DNA of 64,000 nt from Nonomuraea gerenzanensis (lineage in GTDB: Bacteria; Actinomycetota; Actinomycetes; Streptosporangiales; Streptosporangiaceae). The notes beneath the pieces are model-generated. The model did no database searches, was not told the origin of the DNA, and saw nothing but the letters and a program-made list of their open reading frames with translations. Where the stretch lies: assembly GCF_020215645.1 (NCBI RefSeq), contig NZ_CP084058.1, forward strand, positions 5,146,001 to 5,210,000, given 5' to 3'. The stretch's first letter is position 1; each line of letters begins with the position of its first letter. Both the position numbers and the translations under genes were made by a program. Shown here piece by piece: positions 58,094 to 64,000 of this stretch.

Positions 58094-61000
58094 CCAGGAT
58101 CGCGATAGTCGGCATGGCCTGCCGCTACCCGGACGCCGCCTCCCCGCGCGAGCTGTGGGACAACGCCGTCGCCGGGCGCCGGGCCTTCCGCCGGCTGCCC
58201 GACACCCGCATGCGGCTGGAGGACTACTGGGACCCCGATCCGGCCGCGCCCGACACCTTCTACGCCAGGACCGCCGCGGTCATCGAGGGCTACACCTTCG
58301 ACCGGATGGCGCACCGGATCGCGGGCAGCACGTACCGCTCGACCGACCTGACCCACTGGCTCGCCCTCGACATGGCCGGCCGCGCCCTGGCCGACGCGGG
58401 CTTCCCCGAGGGCAGCGGGCTGCCGCGGGCCCGTACAGGCGTCGTCGTCGGCAACACGCTCACCGGCGAGTTCACCCGCGCCAACGTGATGCGGCTGCGC
58501 TGGCCGTACGTCCGGCGCACGCTCGCCGCCGCGCTCAAGGAGCAGGGCTGGGACGACGACCGGCTGGCCACCTTCCTGGCCGGCTACGAGGAGGTCTACA
58601 AGGACCCGTTCCCGCCCGTGGACGAGGACACCCTGGCCGGCGGGCTGGCCAACACCATCGCCGGGCGCATCTGCAACCACTACGACCTGCACGGCGGCGG
58701 CTACATCGTGGACGGGGCCTGCTCCTCCTCGCTGCTGTCGGTGGTCACCTCCGCCAAGGCGCTGACCGACGGCGAGCTGGACGTGGCGATCGCCGGCGGC
58801 GTGGACCTGTCCATCGACCCGTTCGAGGTGATCGGCTTCGCCAAGACCGGCGCGCTGGCCAAGGGCGAGTTCCGGCTCTACGACCGGCACTCCAACGGGT
58901 TCTGGCCCGGTGAGGGCTGCGGCATCGTGGTGCTGATGCGCGAGGCCGACGCGCTGGCCGCCGGGCACCGCGTCTACGCCACGGTCGCCGGCTGGGGCAT
59001 CTCCTCCGACGGCAAGGGCGGCATGACGCGGCCCGAGGTCAAGGGGTACCGGCTGGCGCTGGAACGCGCGTACGAGCGGGCCGGGTTCGGCATCGAGACC
59101 GTGTCCCTGTTCGAGGGGCACGGCACGGGCACGGCGATCGGCGACGCGACCGAGCTCACCGCGCTGTCGCAGTCGAGGGCCGCCGCCGACCCGGCGGCGC
59201 CTCCGGCGGCCGTCGGCTCGATCAAGGGCATGATCGGCCACGCCAAGGCGGCGGCCGGGGTGGCGGGCCTCATCAAGGCCGCCATGGCCGTGCACGAGCA
59301 GGTGCTGCCGCCGACCATCGGCTGCGTCGACCCGCACCCGGTGCTCGCCGAGGAGCCCGCCGCGCTGCGCGTGCTGCGCCAGGCCGAGCCGTGGCCCGAC
59401 GGGCGCCCGCTGCGCGCCGGCGTCACCGCCATGGGGTTCGGCGGCATCAACACCCACGTCGTGCTGGAGGCCGAGGCGCCCAGGCGCAGGATGTCCAGCA
59501 GGACCAGGGCGCTGGCCACCGCCCAGCAGGACGCGGAGCTGTTCCTCTTCGACGCGGCCTCCTGGGAGGAGCTGCGCGGCGGCGTGGCCGAGGTGGCCGC
59601 GTTCGTGCCCGCCGTGTCGTACGCCCAGCTCGGCGACCTGGCCGGGACGCTGCGCGGCAGGCTGCGCGGCCTGCCGTACCGGGCGGCGGCGGTCGTCGCC
59701 TCGCCCGAGGACGCCGAGCGGCAGCTCGGACGGGTGCTGACGGCGCTCGACTCCGGCCAGAGCGAGCTGTTCACCCCGGACGGCAAGGCGTGGCTGCGCC
59801 GCGCCTCGGCCAGGCCCCGCGTCGGCTTCCTCTTCCCCGGCCAGGGCTCGGGGCGCGGCACGAGCGGTGGCGCGCTGCGCAGGCGCCTGCCGTGCGTGGA
59901 CGAGCTCTACCGGACGGCCGGCCTGCCCACCACCGGCGACATGGTGGCCACCTCGGTGGCCCAGCCGCGCATCACCACCGGCTCCATGGCCGGCGTGCGC
60001 GCGCTGTCCGCGCTCGGCATCGAGGCGGAGGTCGCGGTCGGGCACAGCCTGGGCGAGCTGTCCGCCCTGTGCTGGGCCGGCGCCATGGACGAGGCCGCGC
60101 TGCTGCGCGTCGCGGGCAAGCGGGGCAGGGCCATGGAGCAGCACAGCGACTCCGGCACGATGGCCGGGCTGCGCGCCGGGCCCGAGGCCGCCCGCCGGCT
60201 GATCGGTGACCTGCCCGTGGTGATCGCCGGCTACAACTCCGGCGACCAGACCGTCGTGGCGGGCCCCGTGGACGCCATCGACCAGGTCGGGCAGGCCGCC
60301 GCCCGCGAGGGCCTGACCTGGACCAGGCTGAACGTCTCGCACGCCTTCCACTCGCCGCTCGTCGCCCCCGCCGCGCAGGCGCTCGGCGACGCCCTGGCAG
60401 GCGAGCGGTTCGTGCCGCCGGCCCGCCGGGTCGTCTCCACCGTCACCGGAGCCGAGCTGAACGGCGACACCGACGTCACCGAGCTGCTGCTGCGCCAGAT
60501 CACCGCGCCCGTCCGGTTCGCCCAGGCCGTGCGGCTCGCCGCCGACGGGCTCGACCTGCTCGTCGAGGTGGGCCCCGGCCGGGTGCTCAGCGGGCTGGCG
60601 GAGGAGCTCACCGACGTGCCCGCGGTCGCGCTGGAGACCGACGGCGAGTCGCTGACGGGGCTGCTCGGCGTGGTCGCCGCCGCCCACGTGAGCGGCGTGC
60701 CCGTCGAGCACGAGGAGCTGTTCCACGGCCGCCTCGTGCACCCCCTGGAGATCGGCACGGAGTTCTCGTTCTTCGCCAGCCCCGCGGAGTCGGCGCCGAA
60801 GCCCTTCGTCAAGGCGGTCGCCAAGCCCGTCACCGTTCCCGGGCAAGCAGCCGCGCAGGAGAGCGCCAAGCGCGACGGCGAGTCCACCACGGACCTGCTG
60901 CGCCGCCTGGCCGCCGAACGCGTGGAGCTGCCGCTGGAGCTGGTCACCGCCGACAGCAAGCCGCTGGACGGCCTGCACCTCAGCTCCGTCACCGTCATGC

Positions 61001-63810
61001 ACATCCTCGACCAGGCCACCCAGCATCTCGGCATGCCCGCCGTGCAGCTGCCCAACGTGGCCACGGCCACCCTGGGCGAGCTGGGCGAGGCGCTGGACCG
61101 GCTGGCGGCCCAGCCGCGCGACCAGCGGGCCCGCGGCGTCGCGGCGGCGGCCACCTGGGTGCGGCCGTTCACCGTCGACCTGGACGAGCTGCCGGTGCCC
61201 CGGCGGGTGGCCAAGGAGCAGCAGGGCCGGTGGGAGGTGTTCGCCCCTTCGGGCTCGGCTCTCGCCCAGCCGCTGAAGCAGGCGCTCGAACAGGAGAAGG
61301 TCGGTTCAGGTGTGCTGGTGTGCCTACCGCCGGACTGCGCGGCGGCGGACCTGGAGCAGGCCCTGCTCGGCGCCCAGGCGGCGCTCGCGGCGGGGCCGGG
61401 CACCCGGTTCGTCCTGGTCCAGCACGGTAAGGGGGCGGCCGGGCTGGCCAAGACACTCCACCTGGAGGCCCCCGGGGTGCGCACCACCGTCGTGCACGTA
61501 CCGCCGGCGACCGAGCTGATCGGGCAGGTGGTCGCCGAGGTGGCCGCCACCGGGGACTTCTCCGAGGTGCACCTCGGCGCCGACGGCGTGCGCAGGGTGC
61601 CCACCCTGCGCGTGCTGCCCGCCGGTCAGGAACGCGAGGAGCACCCGCTCACGGCGGACGACGTGCTGCTCGTGACCGGCGGCGGCAAGGGCATCACGGC
61701 GGAGTGCGCGATCGCCATGGCAGGCGCCGTGGCCGGTGCGGGCTCCGCCAAGCTGCTCCTGCTCGGCCGCTCCGACCCCGCCCAGGACGAGGAGCTGGCC
61801 GCCAACCTGCGGCGGATGACCGGCTCCGGCCTGACCGTCCACTACGCCAGGGCCGACGCCGCCGACCCCGACCAGGTACGCCAGGCCGTCGCGGCAGGAG
61901 AGCAGGCACTCGGCCCGGTCACCGCGATCCTGCACGGCGCCGGCTACAACGCCCCTGCCGGCATCGCGAGCCTGACCCCGGACGCCTTCGCCCGCACGTT
62001 CGCCCCCAAGGTGGACGGCCTGCGCAACGTGCTCGCCGCCGTGGACCCCGGCAGGCTGCGCCTGCTGGTCACCCTGGGCAGCATCATCGGCAGGGCGGGC
62101 CTGCAGGGCGAGGCGCACTACGCCACCGCCAACGAGTGGCTGGCCGAGCTCACCACCGAGGTGGGCGCGGCCCACCCGGACACCAGGTGCCTGTGCCTGG
62201 AATGGTCGGTGTGGTCCGAGGTCGGCATGGGCGAGCGCCTGTCGGTGGTGGACAAGCTCACCGAGCAGGGCATCACCCCGATCCCCGTCGAGCAAGGCGT
62301 GCGGATCATGCGCAGGCTCGTCACCGACCCGGACCTCGACGGCGTCGTGGTGATCAGCGGGCGCACCGAGGGGGTCGCCACGGTCAGGCGCGACGAGCCC
62401 GAGCTGCCGCTGCTGCGCTTCGTCGGCACGCCGCTGATCCGCTACCACGGGGTGGAGCTGGTCAGCGAGGTCGAGCTGAACGCGGGCACCGACCTCTACC
62501 TGGCCGACCACCTCCTCGACGGGAACCTGCTGTTCCCCGCCGTGATCGGCATGGAGGCCATGAGCCAGGTGGCGTGCGCCGCCACCGGCCGCCAGGAGGC
62601 GCCCGTCATCGAGCGGGCCGCCTTCAGCCGGCCGATCATCGTGCCGCCCGGGTCGAGCACCACGCTCAGGATCGCGGCGGCCGCCACCGGCGACGACACC
62701 GTCGCCGTCACCATCCGCAGCGCGGAGACCGGCTTCGAGGTGGACCACTTCAGCGCCGAGCTCCGCTTCGACGCCGGGCCCTGCCCCGAGGGCCCGCCCG
62801 GCCAGATCCCGGACGGGCTGCCCCCGGTCGCCCTCGACCCCGACACCGACCTGTACGGCCAGGTGCTCTTCCAGGGCACCCGCTTCCAGAGGCTGCGCCG
62901 CTACCACCGGGCGGCGGCCCGCCACGTGGACGCCGACCTAGCCGTGGAGCGGGACGGCTCCTGGTTCGCCGGATACCTGCCGGGTGAGCTGCTGCTCGGC
63001 GACCCCGGCATGCGGGACGCGCTCATGCACGGCAACCAGGTGTGCGTGCCCGACGCCACGCTGCTGCCGACCGGCATCGACCGGGTGCGGCCGGGCGGGG
63101 CGGCGCTGGACGAGCTGGACGAGGTGCGTTACTGCGCCGCCGAGCGCAGCAGGGACGGTGACACCTACGTCTACGACATCGCGGTCCGCACCAAGACCGG
63201 TGATCTCGTCGAGCGCTGGGAGGGGCTGCGCCTGCAGGCCGTGCGCAAGCAGGACGGCCGCGGGCCGTGGGCGGCGCCGCTGCTCGGCCCGTACGTCGAG
63301 AGGAGGCTCGGCGACCTGGTCGGCGCGAGCGTCGCGGTCGTCGTCGAACCCGGCGACGAGCTGACGGACCTGGCCCGCCAACGCCTGCACACCCTGCCGG
63401 CCGCTCCACCTCCTCAGGGCAGCAGCGCACTGGCGCATGTGCCGGGCCTGACGCTCACCGTGGCCGCCACGCAGACGGTGGCCTGCGCCATCACACCGGT
63501 CGGTGCCGCGCCGGAGCCCGCGCACCGGGCGACGGCCGAGCGGAACGACACGCAAGCCGGGCTCGCCGAGCGGATCGCCGCGCAGGCGGGGGAGAGCGGC
63601 GACGTCGCCGCCGCCCGCGTCCGCGCCGCGGCGGCCTGCCTGCGCGACGCCGGCCTCGGCGACCTGGCGGAGCCGGAGCTGCGCCCGCCCACCGGCGACG
63701 GCTGGGTGGTGCTGGCCACGGCGGACGCGCGCATCGCGACCCTGGCGACCACCGTGCGCGGCCTGACCGACCCCGTGGTGGTCGCGGTTCTCACCGAAGG
63801 ACGGTCATGA
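58090..63810 (+). CDS. pksE: Enediyne polyketide synthase PKSE
   Basis: A 1906-aa iterative type I PKS with the order KS-AT-ACP-KR-DH-C-terminal domain that defines PKSEs. KS: DGACSSSL (Cys211), GHGTGT, IGHAKAAAG. AT: GHSLGE (Ser653). ACP: DGLHLSSVTVMHIL (Ser965 or Ser966) in the PKSE-specific context. KR: LLVTGGGKGITAEC near 1193, with Ser/Tyr in GSIIGRAGLQGEAHYATANE. DH: YLADHLLDGNLLFPAVIGMEAM near 1470-1490. The C-terminus is where a phosphopantetheinyl transferase normally sits, but its usual acidic and Lys residues seem absent. It makes a linear polyene from malonyl-CoA that TEBC releases. It starts inside the unbU stop. Confidence 0.97.
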   Translation: MTRIAIVGMACRYPDAASPRELWDNAVAGRRAFRRLPDTRMRLEDYWDPDPAAPDTFYARTAAVIEGYTFDRMAHRIAGSTYRSTDLTHWLALDMAGRALADAGFPEGSGLPRARTGVVVGNTLTGEFTRANVMRLRWPYVRRTLAAALKEQGWDDDRLATFLAGYEEVYKDPFPPVDEDTLAGGLANTIAGRICNHYDLHGGGYIVDGACSSSLLSVVTSAKALTDGELDVAIAGGVDLSIDPFEVIGFAKTGALAKGEFRLYDRHSNGFWPGEGCGIVVLMREADALAAGHRVYATVAGWGISSDGKGGMTRPEVKGYRLALERAYERAGFGIETVSLFEGHGTGTAIGDATELTALSQSRAAADPAAPPAAVGSIKGMIGHAKAAAGVAGLIKAAMAVHEQVLPPTIGCVDPHPVLAEEPAALRVLRQAEPWPDGRPLRAGVTAMGFGGINTHVVLEAEAPRRRMSSRTRALATAQQDAELFLFDAASWEELRGGVAEVAAFVPAVSYAQLGDLAGTLRGRLRGLPYRAAAVVASPEDAERQLGRVLTALDSGQSELFTPDGKAWLRRASARPRVGFLFPGQGSGRGTSGGALRRRLPCVDELYRTAGLPTTGDMVATSVAQPRITTGSMAGVRALSALGIEAEVAVGHSLGELSALCWAGAMDEAALLRVAGKRGRAMEQHSDSGTMAGLRAGPEAARRLIGDLPVVIAGYNSGDQTVVAGPVDAIDQVGQAAAREGLTWTRLNVSHAFHSPLVAPAAQALGDALAGERFVPPARRVVSTVTGAELNGDTDVTELLLRQITAPVRFAQAVRLAADGLDLLVEVGPGRVLSGLAEELTDVPAVALETDGESLTGLLGVVAAAHVSGVPVEHEELFHGRLVHPLEIGTEFSFFASPAESAPKPFVKAVAKPVTVPGQAAAQESAKRDGESTTDLLRRLAAERVELPLELVTADSKPLDGLHLSSVTVMHILDQATQHLGMPAVQLPNVATATLGELGEALDRLAAQPRDQRARGVAAAATWVRPFTVDLDELPVPRRVAKEQQGRWEVFAPSGSALAQPLKQALEQEKVGSGVLVCLPPDCAAADLEQALLGAQAALAAGPGTRFVLVQHGKGAAGLAKTLHLEAPGVRTTVVHVPPATELIGQVVAEVAATGDFSEVHLGADGVRRVPTLRVLPAGQEREEHPLTADDVLLVTGGGKGITAECAIAMAGAVAGAGSAKLLLLGRSDPAQDEELAANLRRMTGSGLTVHYARADAADPDQVRQAVAAGEQALGPVTAILHGAGYNAPAGIASLTPDAFARTFAPKVDGLRNVLAAVDPGRLRLLVTLGSIIGRAGLQGEAHYATANEWLAELTTEVGAAHPDTRCLCLEWSVWSEVGMGERLSVVDKLTEQGITPIPVEQGVRIMRRLVTDPDLDGVVVISGRTEGVATVRRDEPELPLLRFVGTPLIRYHGVELVSEVELNAGTDLYLADHLLDGNLLFPAVIGMEAMSQVACAATGRQEAPVIERAAFSRPIIVPPGSSTTLRIAAAATGDDTVAVTIRSAETGFEVDHFSAELRFDAGPCPEGPPGQIPDGLPPVALDPDTDLYGQVLFQGTRFQRLRRYHRAAARHVDADLAVERDGSWFAGYLPGELLLGDPGMRDALMHGNQVCVPDATLLPTGIDRVRPGGAALDELDEVRYCAAERSRDGDTYVYDIAVRTKTGDLVERWEGLRLQAVRKQDGRGPWAAPLLGPYVERRLGDLVGASVAVVVEPGDELTDLARQRLHTLPAAPPPQGSSALAHVPGLTLTVAATQTVACAITPVGAAPEPAHRATAERNDTQAGLAERIAAQAGESGDVAAARVRAAAACLRDAGLGDLAEPELRPPTGDGWVVLATADARIATLATTVRGLTDPVVVAVLTEGRS

Positions 63811-64000
63811 CGATGGAGAAGTACTTCGAGTATCGCCACACGGTGGGTTTCGAGGAGACCAACCTGGTGGGCAACGTCTACTACGTCAACTACCTGCGCT
63901 GGCAGGGCAGGTGCAGGGAGATCTTCCTCAAGGAGTGCGCCCCCGAGGTGCTCGCCGACCTTCAGGACGACCTCAAGCTGTTCACCCTCAAGGTCGACTG
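63807..64000 (+). CDS. tebC: Enediyne hotdog thioesterase TEBC (partial)
   Basis: The first 64 codons of a 4-hydroxybenzoyl-CoA-thioesterase-like hotdog protein, running off the right edge. EKYFEYRHTVGFEETNLVGNVYYVNYLRWQGRCRE matches the SgcE10/CalE7/DynE7 opening, including the ETN..GNVYY.NY..W.G..RE motif near the active site. It releases the polyene from PKSE. The ATG overlaps the PKSE stop (ATGA). Confidence 0.93.
   Translation, partial: MTMEKYFEYRHTVGFEETNLVGNVYYVNYLRWQGRCREIFLKECAPEVLADLQDDLKLFTLKVD

Noticed and set aside
57931..61026. A 1031-codon open frame opposite pksE
   Set aside because: Its composition (Gly/Arg/His/Val runs) mirrors the third-position bias of PKSE; no recognisable motif and no ribosome site.
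1..64000. tRNA, rRNA, CRISPR arrays, insertion sequences or phage integration sites
   Set aside because: No cloverleaf with CCA-type end, regular spacer-repeat array, transposase-like frame or matching att-type repeats were noticed on reading; small RNAs cannot be excluded by eye.

Overview
The window is high-GC actinomycete DNA with strong G/C third-position bias, Shine-Dalgarno sites of the GGAGG type, and many GTG and overlapping starts. It holds most of an enediyne biosynthetic gene cluster that runs off the right edge, and probably the left edge too. The diagnostic block is at the right: two DUF1702/UnbL-like genes, unbV, unbU, the iterative enediyne polyketide synthase PKSE (58090-63810) and the start of its hotdog thioesterase TEBC. 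The accessory genes match the logic of nine-membered chromophores of the C-1027 type: an SgcF-like epoxide hydrolase, an SgcC-like HpaB hydroxylase, an SgcJ-like protein, a free-standing SgcC5-like condensation enzyme, an SgcC3-like halogenase and an SgcA-like aminosugar set. The host genus cannot be fixed from the sequence.

Layout. 1-5384: a leftward ACP / ectoine-synthase-like / acyl-CoA dehydrogenase cassette, a small lipocalin-like protein, then rightward an EamA exporter, a stand-alone AMP-ligase and a cation/proton antiporter. 5385-6474: a regulator relic, a terminator and a small protein with five NTWP repeats. 6475-10824: an alpha/beta hydrolase, a thioesterase, a nucleotidylyltransferase for the sugar and an MFS exporter. 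10888-18031: two group-D flavin monooxygenases (divergent), the SgcJ-like protein, an FAD monooxygenase, the epoxide hydrolase and HpaB. 18258-28308: O-methyltransferase, P450, arylamine N-acyltransferase, FkbM methyltransferase, enoyl-CoA hydratase, CoA-transferase, kynureninase, tryptophan 2,3-dioxygenase and a membrane acyltransferase; this looks like a tryptophan-to-anthranilate side-chain pathway. 28371-32168: a second lipocalin-like protein, DoxX, a multicopper oxidase and a sugar-binding-protein homologue without a signal peptide. 32315-37965: halogenase, adenylation-PCP fusion, MbtH, HPPD/hydroxymandelate-synthase-like enzyme and condensation enzyme, which look like a second aryl side chain. 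37971-43538: glycosyltransferase and four sugar genes. 43542-52317: a SARP/AfsR-type regulator, a secreted DSPWEL-repeat peptide, a transthyretin-fold protein lacking its catalytic residues, a LeuA homologue and a LAL/LuxR regulator. 52353-64000: an acyl-CoA carboxylase epsilon subunit, a broken membrane gene and the enediyne core.

How it fits together (inference): PKSE with TEBC and the Unb proteins makes the polyene; the oxygenases and epoxide hydrolase build the warhead; the dTDP-aminosugar, an anthranilate-type acid and a chlorinated hydroxyaryl acid are then attached. Two points stand out. A 16-bp motif (consensus GCATCTCGTGRCGTGC), sometimes as a long inverted repeat, occurs in at least five divergent intergenic regions and probably coordinates the left half of the cluster. 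In addition, no classical enediyne apoprotein is seen, while several small binding-fold or repeat proteins of unknown role are present.
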